From positions 1 to 64,000 of the forward strand of contig NZ_UUIS01000055.1 in NCBI RefSeq assembly GCF_900589395.1: DNA of 64,000 bases. Reading direction: 5' to 3'. Numbering within the stretch: position 1 is the stretch's first letter; each line of letters opens with the position of its first letter. Source of the DNA: Pseudomonas viridiflava (GTDB taxonomy: Bacteria > Pseudomonadota > Gammaproteobacteria > Pseudomonadales > Pseudomonadaceae). The notes beneath the pieces are model-generated. The model saw only the letters and a list, made by a program, of their open reading frames with translations, was not told where the DNA came from and did no database searches. This document shows positions 50,712-60,146 of the stretch, piece by piece. The position numbers and the translations under genes were made by a program.

Positions 50712-51373
50712 CCTACGCAGGGTTCTACGGAAAACTGGCCGGCCGTGGCGACTTTGTCAGCCGCGACTTGCCGCAAGCGTTCATTCAGCCTTGGGACCGG
50801 TGGCTGGCCGCCGGCCTGCTGGCCAGCCAGCAGCAGCTGGGCAACGACTGGCTGCAAGCCTACCTGGTCAGCCCGCTGTGGCGCTTTGTGCTGGCGCCGG
50901 GGGTGTGCGGTCCGCAGGCCGTGGCCGGGGTGTTGATGCCAAGCATTGACCGGGTCGGGCGTTACTTTCCGCTGACCGTGGCCGCGGTGCTGGACGAGCC
51001 GGCACCACTGAGCCCGTGGCTGGCGGTGGACGACTGGTTCGAACAGGTCGAGGCGCTGATGCTCGACAGCCTGACGCCGGATAACCGCTTCGAAGCCTTC
51101 GAGGCCGGCCTGCAAGCCTTGCCGGTGCCGACGTTCGAAGCCGCCGCTGTCGCCGAGGTACAGGGCGACCTGCAACGCCTGGCCGCCACCACCGCGCCGA
51201 CGCGCCTGGCCGTACTGGCCGAGCAGGGGTGCGTGGGCGCCAGCCTGTGGTGGGGCCGCGGCGGCGAGCACATCGCGCCGGGCCTGTGGCGCTGCAACGG
51301 CTTGCCCGATGCCGCCGACTTTGCCCGGGCCTTGCTGGGTCATGACGGCGCCGGTGTCGAGGGGCAGGCTTGA
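50708..51373 (+). CDS. tagF: T6SS regulator TagF
   Basis: The protein has 221 residues. The ATG overlaps the tssM stop (ATGA) and GGAG lies 6 bases upstream; a longer frame to 50441 lies inside tssM. It starts with GFYGKLAGRGDFVSRDLPQA, the hallmark of the TagF/ImpM domain, followed by DRWLAAGLLASQQQLG and VGRYFPLTVAA. TagF represses H1-type T6SS post-translationally, partly through Fha. In some bacteria TagF is fused to PppA; here the two are adjacent and overlap. Confidence 0.95.
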   Translation: MTYAGFYGKLAGRGDFVSRDLPQAFIQPWDRWLAAGLLASQQQLGNDWLQAYLVSPLWRFVLAPGVCGPQAVAGVLMPSIDRVGRYFPLTVAAVLDEPAPLSPWLAVDDWFEQVEALMLDSLTPDNRFEAFEAGLQALPVPTFEAAAVAEVQGDLQRLAATTAPTRLAVLAEQGCVGASLWWGRGGEHIAPGLWRCNGLPDAADFARALLGHDGAGVEGQA

Positions 51374-52089
51374 TGGCGCTCACTTTTCAGTCGGCCAGCT
51401 ACAGCCACACCGGCATGGTCCGCCAGTTGAACGAAGACGCCTGCCTGGCGCTGTCCGAACGCGGCCTGTGGGTGGTGGCCGATGGCATGGGCGGGCATGC
51501 GGCCGGCGACTATGTCAGCAGCCTGATCGTCGATGCCCTGCGTGGTGTACCGCCTTTGGCGGACCTGACGGTTTACGGCGAGGCGCTGGTGCAGCGCCTG
51601 CAGGACCTCAATGCCGAAGTGCGCCAGGAAACTGCGCGCCGGGGCCTGTCGATGATGGGCAGCACGGTGGTGGTGCTGGCCGTGCGCGAAGACCAGGGCG
51701 AGTGCGTATGGGCCGGCGACAGCCGCCTGTACCGCCTGCGCGACGGCGTGCTGCAGGGCTTGTCGAGCGACCACAGCTATGTGCAGGAACTGATCGACAG
51801 CGGCCTGCTCAACGAAGCCCAGGCGCGCGTACACCCGCGGGCCAATATCGTCACCCGCGCCATCGGCGTCGAGGACCGCCTGGCGCTGTCGCGGGTAACC
51901 GTGCAGATCCTGCCCGGCGACACCTTCCTGCTGTGCAGCGATGGCCTGAACAAGACCGCCGAGGACCACGAGATCCGTGACGTCCTCGCGCACCCCAACC
52001 CTTATGAAGTGGTTCGCAGCCTGGTGCACCTGGGGTTGACCCGTGGCGCGCCGGACAACATCACCGCCATCGTCGTCAAGGCCAGTTGA
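51373..52089 (+). CDS. pppA: PP2C-type Ser/Thr phosphatase PppA
   Basis: The protein has 238 residues. ATG 51373 shares a base with the tagF stop (TGATG). PP2C metal and phosphate motifs are all visible: RQLNEDACL, VADGMGGHAAGD, WAGDSRLYRLRDG, LLCSDGLNK and APDNITAIVV. PppA removes the phosphate placed on Fha by PpkA and so resets the T6SS. There is no membrane segment. Confidence 0.96.
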   Translation: MALTFQSASYSHTGMVRQLNEDACLALSERGLWVVADGMGGHAAGDYVSSLIVDALRGVPPLADLTVYGEALVQRLQDLNAEVRQETARRGLSMMGSTVVVLAVREDQGECVWAGDSRLYRLRDGVLQGLSSDHSYVQELIDSGLLNEAQARVHPRANIVTRAIGVEDRLALSRVTVQILPGDTFLLCSDGLNKTAEDHEIRDVLAHPNPYEVVRSLVHLGLTRGAPDNITAIVVKAS

Positions 52090-52097
52090 GAGCCGTT

Positions 52098-55000
52098 ATG
52101 GACATGCAGATTCCTGGATTCGACATCGACGGTGAAATTGGCGAAGGCGCCATGGCCACGGTGTACCTGGCCACCCAGCGTTCGCTGGAGCGCAAGGTTG
52201 CGCTCAAGGTCATGGCCGCAAGCCTGGCCGAAGACCCCAGCTTCTGCGAGCGCTTCCTGCGCGAAGGCCGCACCCTGGCGCGGCTGTCGCACCCGCACAT
52301 CGCAACCATCCACGACATCGGCAATGTCGGCCCGTTGTACTACATGGCCATGGAGTACCTGCCCAGCGGCACGCTCAAGGAGCGCATCGGCGCGGGCCTG
52401 GCCGCCGAATATGGCCTGGTGTACATCCGCCAGATCGCCGCCGCGCTCGGCTATGCCCATGCCCAGGGCCTGGTGCACCGCGACGTCAAGCCGGCCAACA
52501 TTCTGTTCCGGGCCGACGGCACCGCCGTGCTCTCGGACTTCGGCATTGCCAAGTCGATGGACGACCGCACCCAGTTCACCCAGGCCGGCTTTGCCATCGG
52601 CACGCCCAGCTACATGAGTCCGGAACAGGCACGCGGCCAGGACATCGACGGCCGCGCCGACCTCTACGCGCTGGGCGTGGTGCTCTACGAAATCCTGGTC
52701 GGGCGCCTGCCGTACAGCGGCCCCGATGCGCTGTCCACCGCCCTGGCGCACCTGACCGAGCCGCTGCCGGAGCTGCCGCTGCAGCATGACCGCTACCAGG
52801 ACATCCTCAGCCGTTTGCTGGCCAAAGACCCGGCCGACCGCTTTGCCACGGCCCAGGCGCTGGTCGCCGCCCTTGATGAGCTGGCCCAGAGCGACCCGGT
52901 GCGCGACAGCGAACGTACGCAGTTCCGGCCCTTGCCCGACCCGCAAGCCGTCAAGCCGCTACCGGCCCCCGGTGACGACCTGGCCGGCCTGACGCCGGTG
53001 TCCATCGATATTCCGGGCCAGGCGCCGTTGAGCCTGGACAAGCCGCTCTCCGGGCCGTCATCGCCGCCGCAACCTGCGCCAGGCCTGGACAAGCCCCAGG
53101 CCCCGCCACCGCCCAGGCCCGGCTTGTCGCCGCAGCCATCGCCATCGCCATCATCAAGCCGCCGTGGCCCGGCCAAGGCCCTGTTGGCCGTGGCGGTGGC
53201 CGCCGCGCTGGGCATCGGCATTGGCGGCTACCTGTGGCTGGGCGTGGGCCAGCCGCAGCCGGCGGTGCAGCCGCCCTCGAACGTTGACTACGCCACGAGC
53301 GCCGACACGCCCGGCAAGGACGCTACGGCTCCGGCGTCGACACCTGCAGCGCCAGCCGCCACTACCGCTACCACCGCCACCGCCGCCGCGCAAGTCCCTG
53401 GCGATACCGGCCGGCCCTTGTTGATGGCCGGCAAGAAGACCCTGTACCAGCGCGTGCTGAGCAAGCCCGGCGCGCAACTGGCCGCCGAGCCGGGCAGTGC
53501 CGGCGGGCAAGCCTTGCCGGCGTTTTCGGTGCTGTATGTCTATGAGCGCCGCGACGCTGCCGGCGGCCAGTGGCTGCGGGTCGGCGCCGGCAGTGACGGG
53601 CGCAGCCAGGGCTGGTTGCCGGCCGCGCAGGTCAGCGACTGGAAGCAGAGCCTGGTACTCAAGTTCACCGAACGCTCCGGCCGCTCGCCGGTAATGTTCG
53701 TGCGCGACGCCAAGCAACTGGAAAGCCTGATCGCCAACCCGATCACCGCACGCAAGCTGCTGATGCAGGCGCAGAACGAACCCCAGGACAACAGCCAGGT
53801 GCTGGCCCTGGAACCGACCGCCAGTGCGGTGCCGCAGGAGCAGTTCTACCTGCTGCCGATCTTCGATGCCAAAGAGGGCTTCGACGAGGACGGCCAGCCG
53901 ATGCAGATGCTCAACGTGGCGTCCATCGACCCCGGCCGCCAGGCCGCCAGAAACGACCTGAACCTGGCCGGCGCCCTGGGTGCCAGCGCCGCCAACCAGG
54001 CCCATGGCCAGACCCAGGCCGCCCAGGCCCAGGCACCCGCCCAGGCCCAGGCCAAGGCCTTTCGCACTGCCGTGGTGCTGGTGGTCGACACCTCGGTGTC
54101 GATGCAGCCCTACATTGATCAGGTGCGCGAGGTGGTGCACCAGTTGCAGAGCAAGATCGCTCAGCGCGGCGAGCTCGACAGCGTCAGCTTCGGCCTGGTG
54201 GGCTTTCGCAACAACATCAGCAAGACGCCGGGCCTGCAGTACCTGGCCAAGACCCTGGTCACCCTGGAGCAGGGCAGCGACCCGCAGCGCTTCATGCAAC
54301 TGGCACAACAGGTCAAGGCCACCTCGGTGTCCAGCCATTCGTTCAACGAAGACGCCTTCGCCGGCATCATGCAGGCGGTGGACGGCATGGACTGGTCCGG
54401 CTACGGCGGGCGCCTGATCCTGCTGGTCAGCGACGCCGGCGCCCTGCGCAAGAGCGACCCGCTGAGCAGCACGCAGATGAACGAGGCCGAAGTGCGCCAG
54501 GCCGCCCTGGGCAAGCAGATCAAGATCTATGCCCTGCACCTGCGCACCGACGCCGGCAAGAAAAACCACGACTCGGCCGAGCAGCAATACCGGGTGCTGA
54601 CCGCCGACGCCAACCCGCGCATCGGTGACCTGTACGTGCCGGTGGCCGGCGGTGACGTGGCGCAGTTCGGCCAGCGGGTCGACGAGATCGGCACGGTGTT
54701 CGCCGACCTGGTGCACCAGGTGCGCAGCAACCAGCCGCAGGCCGTGCCGCTGCTGGCCAAGGCGCCAAGCCTGGGCGAAAAGTCCGCGGCCATCGGCTAC
54801 GCCATGCACATGGACTTTCTCGGCCGCAAGAGCGCCAGCCAGGCGCCGCAACTGGTCAGCGCCTGGGCCGCCGACCGCGACCTGACCAACCCGGCGCTGC
54901 CGGCCTTCCAGGTCTGCGTGATGCTCACCAAGCTGCAGCTCAACGACCTGCAACAGTCGCTCAAGCTGATCGTCGATGCGGCGCGCAAGACCCAGAGTTC

Positions 55001-55328
55001 GCCCAAGGATTTCTTCCAGGAAATCGCCAGCGCCAGCGCCTACATGAGCCGCGACCCGCAAGCGCTGCGTTCGGGCGGCAACCTGGCCCGTGGCGGGGTG
55101 CTGGGCGAGTACCTCGAAGGCCTGCCGTACCGCAGCAAGTCGCTGAACATGACCCAGGACCTGTGGCTGTCGCTGAGCGTGGCCGAGCAGGAAGACTTCA
55201 TTGACGAGCTGGAATCGAAGATCCGCCTGTACGAGACCTTCCACAACGACCTGGCCAACTGGGTGCGGTTCGGTGACGCGGAGCCAGGGGACGCGCTGTA
55301 CCGCGTGCCCCTGTCGACGCTGCCGTGA
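52098..55328 (+). CDS. ppkA: Transmembrane Ser/Thr kinase PpkA with vWA domain
   Basis: The protein has 1076 residues from ATG 52098. The kinase domain spans about 8-265 with GEGAMATVYLA, Lys37 in VALK, HRDVKPANIL and SDFGIAKS. A Pro-rich linker (about 290-355) precedes one transmembrane helix (about 357-380). The periplasmic part holds an SH3-like segment (about 435-530) and a vWA domain from about 654 with the MIDAS motif VDTSVSM. PpkA phosphorylates Fha on Thr after an envelope signal from TagQRST. The layout and length match P. aeruginosa PpkA. Confidence 0.95.
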   Translation: MDMQIPGFDIDGEIGEGAMATVYLATQRSLERKVALKVMAASLAEDPSFCERFLREGRTLARLSHPHIATIHDIGNVGPLYYMAMEYLPSGTLKERIGAGLAAEYGLVYIRQIAAALGYAHAQGLVHRDVKPANILFRADGTAVLSDFGIAKSMDDRTQFTQAGFAIGTPSYMSPEQARGQDIDGRADLYALGVVLYEILVGRLPYSGPDALSTALAHLTEPLPELPLQHDRYQDILSRLLAKDPADRFATAQALVAALDELAQSDPVRDSERTQFRPLPDPQAVKPLPAPGDDLAGLTPVSIDIPGQAPLSLDKPLSGPSSPPQPAPGLDKPQAPPPPRPGLSPQPSPSPSSSRRGPAKALLAVAVAAALGIGIGGYLWLGVGQPQPAVQPPSNVDYATSADTPGKDATAPASTPAAPAATTATTATAAAQVPGDTGRPLLMAGKKTLYQRVLSKPGAQLAAEPGSAGGQALPAFSVLYVYERRDAAGGQWLRVGAGSDGRSQGWLPAAQVSDWKQSLVLKFTERSGRSPVMFVRDAKQLESLIANPITARKLLMQAQNEPQDNSQVLALEPTASAVPQEQFYLLPIFDAKEGFDEDGQPMQMLNVASIDPGRQAARNDLNLAGALGASAANQAHGQTQAAQAQAPAQAQAKAFRTAVVLVVDTSVSMQPYIDQVREVVHQLQSKIAQRGELDSVSFGLVGFRNNISKTPGLQYLAKTLVTLEQGSDPQRFMQLAQQVKATSVSSHSFNEDAFAGIMQAVDGMDWSGYGGRLILLVSDAGALRKSDPLSSTQMNEAEVRQAALGKQIKIYALHLRTDAGKKNHDSAEQQYRVLTADANPRIGDLYVPVAGGDVAQFGQRVDEIGTVFADLVHQVRSNQPQAVPLLAKAPSLGEKSAAIGYAMHMDFLGRKSASQAPQLVSAWAADRDLTNPALPAFQVCVMLTKLQLNDLQQSLKLIVDAARKTQSSPKDFFQEIASASAYMSRDPQALRSGGNLARGGVLGEYLEGLPYRSKSLNMTQDLWLSLSVAEQEDFIDELESKIRLYETFHNDLANWVRFGDAEPGDALYRVPLSTLP

Positions 55329-56047
55329 TGCTCAGCCTGCGCGACGTGCGCAAGACCCGTGGCGTCGGTGCCCAGCGCTATAGCCTGGAGGTCCCGCGCC
55401 TGGAACTGCAAGGCGGCCAGCACTGTGCGCTGGTCGGCCCCAGCGGCTGCGGCAAGAGCACCTTGCTCGACCTGCTGGCGCTGGTGCTGGCGCCGGACCA
55501 CGCCCAGCGCTTCGATTTTTCCACGCCCCAGGGCGAGTTCGACATCAAGGGCCTGTGGCGCGAAGACCAGCAGACCCAACTGGCCGCGCTGCGCAGCCGG
55601 CACTTGGGCTATGTGCTGCAAACCGGCGGGTTGCTGGGCTTTCTTGACGTGCGCGGCAATATCGAGCTGTCACGGCGGCTGCTGGGGCTGGGCAACGATG
55701 GCAGCGTCGAGCACCTGGCCGAGCAACTGGAAATTGCCGATCAGTTGCGCAAGAAGCCCGCCGCCCTGTCGGTGGGCCAGCGCCAGCGAGTCAGTTGCGC
55801 CCGCGCCCTGGCGCATGGCCCGCAATTGCTGCTGGCCGACGAACCCACGGCCGCGCTGGACCCGCTCAACGCCGGGCGGGTGATGCAACTGCTGCTCAAG
55901 CAGGCGCACAAGCAGCGTGCCTGCTGCATCATCGCCACGCATGACGAAGGCCTGGCGCGCCAGGCCGGCTTGAGTGTGCTGCGCATCGGTTGCCGGCGCG
56001 ACGCCGATGGCGGCGTGACCGCGACCCTGGGCGAGGTGCGCGCATGA
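55328..56047 (+). CDS. tagT: TagT, ABC-transporter ATPase of the T6SS sensor
   Basis: The protein has 239 residues; ATG 55328 shares a base with the ppkA stop. Walker A GPSGCGKST, the Q-loop region YVLQTGG, signature LSVGQRQRVSCARAL and Walker B LLLADEPTAALD are intact. With TagS it forms a LolCDE-like transporter placed upstream of PpkA in the threonine phosphorylation pathway. Its stop overlaps the tagS start (ATGA). Confidence 0.94.
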   Translation: MLSLRDVRKTRGVGAQRYSLEVPRLELQGGQHCALVGPSGCGKSTLLDLLALVLAPDHAQRFDFSTPQGEFDIKGLWREDQQTQLAALRSRHLGYVLQTGGLLGFLDVRGNIELSRRLLGLGNDGSVEHLAEQLEIADQLRKKPAALSVGQRQRVSCARALAHGPQLLLADEPTAALDPLNAGRVMQLLLKQAHKQRACCIIATHDEGLARQAGLSVLRIGCRRDADGGVTATLGEVRA

Positions 56048-57252
56048 AGCCGGCCACGAACCTGATGCTGGTGGCCAGCCTGGCCTGGCAGGACTACCGC
56101 GCCGACCGGCGCTTGTCGGCGTGCAGTGTGCTGGCGCTGGTGGCGGTGATCGCGCCGCTGCTGGTGCTGTTCGGGCTCAAGTTCGGCCTGATCGGTAGCC
56201 TGACCGACCGCCTGGAGCACGACCCCTCGGTGCGCGAAGTGATCCCGCTGGGCGGCGGGCGCTTCACCGGCGAGGCGATCACGGCGCTGGGGATGCGCGC
56301 GGACGTGGCCTTCGTGGTGCCACGCACCCGGCAGATTGCAGCGACCGCCGACGTAAGCCTGTCCGGGCAGGCACCCCTGAACGTCGAGATGATCCCCAGT
56401 GCCGATGGCGACCCGCTGCTGGGCCCGGTCATGCCGCCGCGCGGCCTGGACAGCGTGCTGTTGAGCAAGACCGCCGCCGAGAAACTCAAGGCCCAGACCG
56501 GTGACTGGCTCGATGCAGTCTTCACCCGCCAGGTGGCCGGGCGGGTCGAATCGCGCCGGGTGCAGGTCAACGTCATGGCCGTGCTGCCGCTTGAAGCGTT
56601 CCAGCGCGATGCCCTGTTTGCCGACCTGGCGTTATTGCAGGCGGCCGAGGATTACCGCGACGGCCGGGCCGTGCCGGCTCTGGGCTGGCCGGGCGAGCCG
56701 CGTACTGACGTGGCGCGCATCTACCCGGCGTTTCGCCTGTATGCCCGGGGCCTGAACGATGTCGAAACCCTGCGCCGGCATTTCGCCGATGCAGGGTTCC
56801 TGGTGTCGACCCAGGCACAGGCCATCGCCCAGGTGCAGTCGCTGAGCCGCAACCTGTCGATCGTGTTCTGGGTGATTGCCGCCCTGGCCATGGGCGGCGG
56901 CTGTGCGGCCATCGTCGCCGGCACCCTGGCGACCATCGAACGCAAGCGCCGCGAGCTGTCGGTGCTGCGCCTGCTGGGTTTCGGCACGGGCGCATTACTG
57001 ACTTTCGTGGTGCTGCAGGCGCTGTACAGCGGTGTGATGGCGGCCTCAATTGGCGCACTTTTATATGCAATTGCAGAGCTGGGGCTGAACCGTTTATTCG
57101 TTCAGGTGTCTGGCGAGTATGCCAGTCAGCTGTTACTGCGCCATTATCTGGTGGCGCTGGTCGCGGTGCTCGGTATCAGTGCCTTCGCGGCACTGTTGGG
57201 CGGCTGGCGGGTGTCACGGATCGAAGCTTCGGAAGGAATCAGAGATGTTTGA
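56044..57252 (+). CDS. tagS: TagS, ABC-transporter permease of the T6SS sensor
   Basis: The protein has 402 residues with four membrane segments (about 20-45, 275-300, 320-345, 370-395) and a large periplasmic loop after the first, as in MacB/LolCE-type FtsX permeases. The C-terminal GGWRVSRIEASEGIRDV is the usual FtsX-type end. It works with TagT. The tagR ATG lies 8 bases inside its 3' end. Confidence 0.93.
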   Translation: MKPATNLMLVASLAWQDYRADRRLSACSVLALVAVIAPLLVLFGLKFGLIGSLTDRLEHDPSVREVIPLGGGRFTGEAITALGMRADVAFVVPRTRQIAATADVSLSGQAPLNVEMIPSADGDPLLGPVMPPRGLDSVLLSKTAAEKLKAQTGDWLDAVFTRQVAGRVESRRVQVNVMAVLPLEAFQRDALFADLALLQAAEDYRDGRAVPALGWPGEPRTDVARIYPAFRLYARGLNDVETLRRHFADAGFLVSTQAQAIAQVQSLSRNLSIVFWVIAALAMGGGCAAIVAGTLATIERKRRELSVLRLLGFGTGALLTFVVLQALYSGVMAASIGALLYAIAELGLNRLFVQVSGEYASQLLLRHYLVALVAVLGISAFAALLGGWRVSRIEASEGIRDV

Positions 57253-58972
57253 GTTGCGCAGGGCCTCGCAGGCACTGGCAGTCGCGGCGTTGTGCCTGGC
57301 GGCGACAGCCGTGCAGGCCGAAGAAGTCCCGAACAAGCTGGATAACCCCAAGCCGTTGCCCGACGACGTCAGTCTGCCGCTGCCGTGTGGCGGCGAGATG
57401 GTCATGCGCTACGTCTACATCCTGGCCGAAGGCAGCCTGGACGACCGCGAGATCAGCCTGGGCTACCCGTTCAACGAGGGCGAGGCCGGCTACAAGCAGT
57501 CGTTCATTTCCGGCTACCGGCGCGACTTCATCAATGGCCAGTTCACCTTGCAGGACCTGTCGGCCGACTGGCGCAAAAGCATCGGCCCGATGCTGCCCAA
57601 GGCCGAGGCCGGCACGCCGCTCAAGCCGATGATGTACTTCATTGGCAAATATGAAGTGACCCAGCGCCAGTACAGCCAGGTCATGGCCCAGGCGCAATCG
57701 CTGGCCAGCGGCGAGCCGGCCCCGGCCTGTGAAGCCGTCGAAGGCATGGCCGGGCGCTTGCCACAGGTCAGCCTGTCGCGCTTCGAGGCCGAGCGCTTTG
57801 CCGCGGTGTACAGCGCCTGGCTGATGAAAAACCACCGTGACCTGCTGCCGGTCAGCGGCCGGGGCAAGAGTGATGATGACGGTGGTATCGGCTTTGTGCG
57901 CCTGCCCACGGAAGTGGAGTGGGAATTTGCCGCCCGTGGTGCCCAGGCGGTCAGCCGCCAGGACCTGGAAGGCCGGTTGTTCCCACGCCGTCAGGAAGGC
58001 CAGGAGGGCGATGGCCCGCTGGCCGACTGGGCGGTGTACAACCAGGTGGCCGGCGGCACCGGCCAGGCGGCGCGGCTGATGCCCGTCGGCACGAAACAGC
58101 CCAACCCGATCGGTCTGTTCGATGTGATCGGCAACGCCGCCGAAATGGTCCAGGAGTCGTTCCAGCTGGTGCATGCCGGGCGCCGCCAGGGCACCTACGG
58201 GGGCTTTGTGGCCAAGGGCGGCAATTACCTGGAAGGCGAGGGCACGCTGTTTACCGGCATGCGCCGCGAATACCCGCTGTTTGCCGCCGACGGCACCGAG
58301 CAGCGCAACGAGACCACCGGTTTCCGGGTGGCACTGGGCGCCTTGTCGGCGCCGCGCTCGCGCTACAAGGAGCTGTTCGAGCAATGGCAGAAGGACGGCC
58401 GGCTGGCCTCGCTGACCGACGATATCGCCGCCGTCAACGACCCGACCCAGCGCCTGGATACCCTGATCGGCACCACCGCCGACCCGCGCCTGCAAGCCGA
58501 GCTGGGGCTGGTCAACGAAGAGCTCAAGCGCAACGTGGCGCTGATCGCGATGCAACGCGAAGAGGCCGCCGGCAACCTGATCCAGTCAGCGGCCCTGGTG
58601 GCCGAGACCATCAATAACTACAACATCCGCCTGACCAACCTGCAGAAAAGCCAGAAGCAGGCGGCTGACGCCAAGGACCAGGCCAGCGCCGCGATGTTCG
58701 ACGCCGCCATCGCCAACGGCCGCAGCGCGCTGGACGGCGCCGTGGCGATCTACATCGACAACCTGGCCACTGGCACGCGCTACACCGATGCGGTGATCCA
58801 GGCTCAGTTCCAGCGGGTCAAGGAAGAGCTCAATCGCAAGCCGGTCATCGGCAAGAGCCTGGTGAACCGCGCCACGCTGTTTGTGCGCCATGTCGGCGAG
58901 TACCGCCAGAACAAGCGCGCCGACCCAGCCTTGATCCTCAAGCAATTGCTCGCATCGGTCAGCACCCAGTGA
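57245..58972 (+). CDS. tagR: TagR, periplasmic SUMF1-like sensor protein
   Basis: The protein has 575 residues. AAGGA lies 8 bases before the ATG. A Sec signal peptide ends at about residue 24 (AVQA). A formylglycine-generating-enzyme-like domain (about 130-370) shows FIGKYEVTQRQYSQVM, VRLPTEVEWEFAARG, NPIGLFDVIGNAAEMVQESF and FRVALG. The C-terminal 200 residues are helical. In P. aeruginosa TagR is needed for PpkA activation; it is not thought to act as an enzyme. It overlaps tagS and is followed by tagQ. Confidence 0.93.
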   Translation: MFELRRASQALAVAALCLAATAVQAEEVPNKLDNPKPLPDDVSLPLPCGGEMVMRYVYILAEGSLDDREISLGYPFNEGEAGYKQSFISGYRRDFINGQFTLQDLSADWRKSIGPMLPKAEAGTPLKPMMYFIGKYEVTQRQYSQVMAQAQSLASGEPAPACEAVEGMAGRLPQVSLSRFEAERFAAVYSAWLMKNHRDLLPVSGRGKSDDDGGIGFVRLPTEVEWEFAARGAQAVSRQDLEGRLFPRRQEGQEGDGPLADWAVYNQVAGGTGQAARLMPVGTKQPNPIGLFDVIGNAAEMVQESFQLVHAGRRQGTYGGFVAKGGNYLEGEGTLFTGMRREYPLFAADGTEQRNETTGFRVALGALSAPRSRYKELFEQWQKDGRLASLTDDIAAVNDPTQRLDTLIGTTADPRLQAELGLVNEELKRNVALIAMQREEAAGNLIQSAALVAETINNYNIRLTNLQKSQKQAADAKDQASAAMFDAAIANGRSALDGAVAIYIDNLATGTRYTDAVIQAQFQRVKEELNRKPVIGKSLVNRATLFVRHVGEYRQNKRADPALILKQLLASVSTQ

Positions 58973-59058
58973 CTGACCGCCGCAAGCAGGTAACGCAAGA
59001 AACCCGGACGGCATGGGGCCGTACCGGGGTGGTTGAAACCTCAAGAAGAGAAGCCGTC

Positions 59059-60006
59059 ATGTCCCTGTCTCGCAACCCCCTCGCAAGCTTCGTGAAAAGC
59101 CGCACCCTGATGATGGCCACGGCCGGATTCAGCGCTGTCCTGCTGACCGGTTGCGCCAGCTCCCCGGTGTCCAAGGTTGGCGCGACCACCAAGGTCGAGT
59201 ACTACCCGAGCTGCTACGAGCCGGTGCAGCACCTGCGCCAGACCGATTCGGACATGACCAAGTCCATTGTCACCGGTGCGGCCATCGGCGCGGTCGGCGG
59301 CGCGCTGACCGGTGTACTGACCGGCAGCAAGGAAAATAGCGGCCGCAACGCCGCCATCGGTGCGGCCGGCGGTGCTCTGGTGGGCGGCGCGGCCGGTTAC
59401 TACACCGAGCGCCAGAAGCAGATCGCCGATGACAACCAGCGCATTGCTTCCTATGCCACTGACTTCAGCAAAAGCTCGGCCGACATCGACCGCAGCACCG
59501 CCTACGCCCAGGCCTCGCAATCGTGCTACCAGCGCGAGTTCACCAGCCTGGTGTCGGGTCGCAAGGCCAACACCATCAACGAAACCGAAGGCCGCAAGCG
59601 CCTGGCGGAAATCGTGGCCGGCCTGAAGGAGTCCAACGACCTGATCGCCGCCGTCAACGGCCGCGCCAGCGAAGACCTGAGCAACTACACCCAGGCCTAT
59701 GAGGCCGACCTGCAGCAGGTGGGCGTCAAGCGTAACGACGTCGTGGTCGTGGCCGCTGCCGAAGCGCCGAAAGTGGTCACCACTTCGAGCAACGGTGGCA
59801 AGAAGCCGCCGGTCAAGAACCCGAAATCCGGCGGCAAGCTGCCTGTCGTGCCAAGGGAAGCGGTCAGCACCGAGAAGTCCCTGCGCGATGCCAAGGACAA
59901 GCAGGAGCAGGGCAAGCAGGTGGCCGCTGCCGGCCAGACCCAGGTCAACAGCATGTGCAAGAACCCCGACGTGGGCGACTGGGCACCGGTGCCTTGCCCT
60001 GCGTGA
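59059..60006 (+). CDS. tagQ: TagQ, outer-membrane lipoprotein of the T6SS sensor
   Basis: The protein has 315 residues. The signal ends in the lipobox LLTGC with Cys32. Residues about 75-115 form two glycine-zipper stretches (IGAVGGALTGVLTG and AAIGAAGGALVGGAAG). A helical, Lys/Gln-rich part and a C-terminal Pro/Lys segment follow. Size, lipobox and place after tagR match TagQ, which tethers TagR to the outer membrane. It is the last gene of the T6SS regulatory block. Confidence 0.9.
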   Translation: MSLSRNPLASFVKSRTLMMATAGFSAVLLTGCASSPVSKVGATTKVEYYPSCYEPVQHLRQTDSDMTKSIVTGAAIGAVGGALTGVLTGSKENSGRNAAIGAAGGALVGGAAGYYTERQKQIADDNQRIASYATDFSKSSADIDRSTAYAQASQSCYQREFTSLVSGRKANTINETEGRKRLAEIVAGLKESNDLIAAVNGRASEDLSNYTQAYEADLQQVGVKRNDVVVVAAAEAPKVVTTSSNGGKKPPVKNPKSGGKLPVVPREAVSTEKSLRDAKDKQEQGKQVAAAGQTQVNSMCKNPDVGDWAPVPCPA

Positions 60007-60011
60007 TCTAA

Positions 60012-60146
60012 TCCGGGCTGACGCCTGATTCGGGCTGACGCCTGATCCGGGCTGACGCCTGATCCGGACCGACGCCTGATCCGGGCTGACGCCTGATTCG
60101 GGCTGACGCCTGATCCGGGCTGACGCCTGATTCGGGCTGACGCCTG
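60012..60146 (+). repeat. Eight-copy 17-bp tandem repeat
   Basis: The unit is T(C/T)CGGGCTGACGCCTGA, repeated eight times without spacers, with one variant unit containing GGACCGACG. It starts six bases after the tagQ stop and ends exactly at the REPIN-like element. Both strands stay open, so ORFs crossing it are artefacts. Confidence 0.92.

Noticed and set aside
53154-55244. 696-residue open frame opposite ppkA
   Set aside because: Shadow of the ppkA periplasmic region; no ribosome site and no family features.
60012-60146. Possible CRISPR array
   Set aside because: The 17-bp units are contiguous with no spacers, and no cas genes are in the window.
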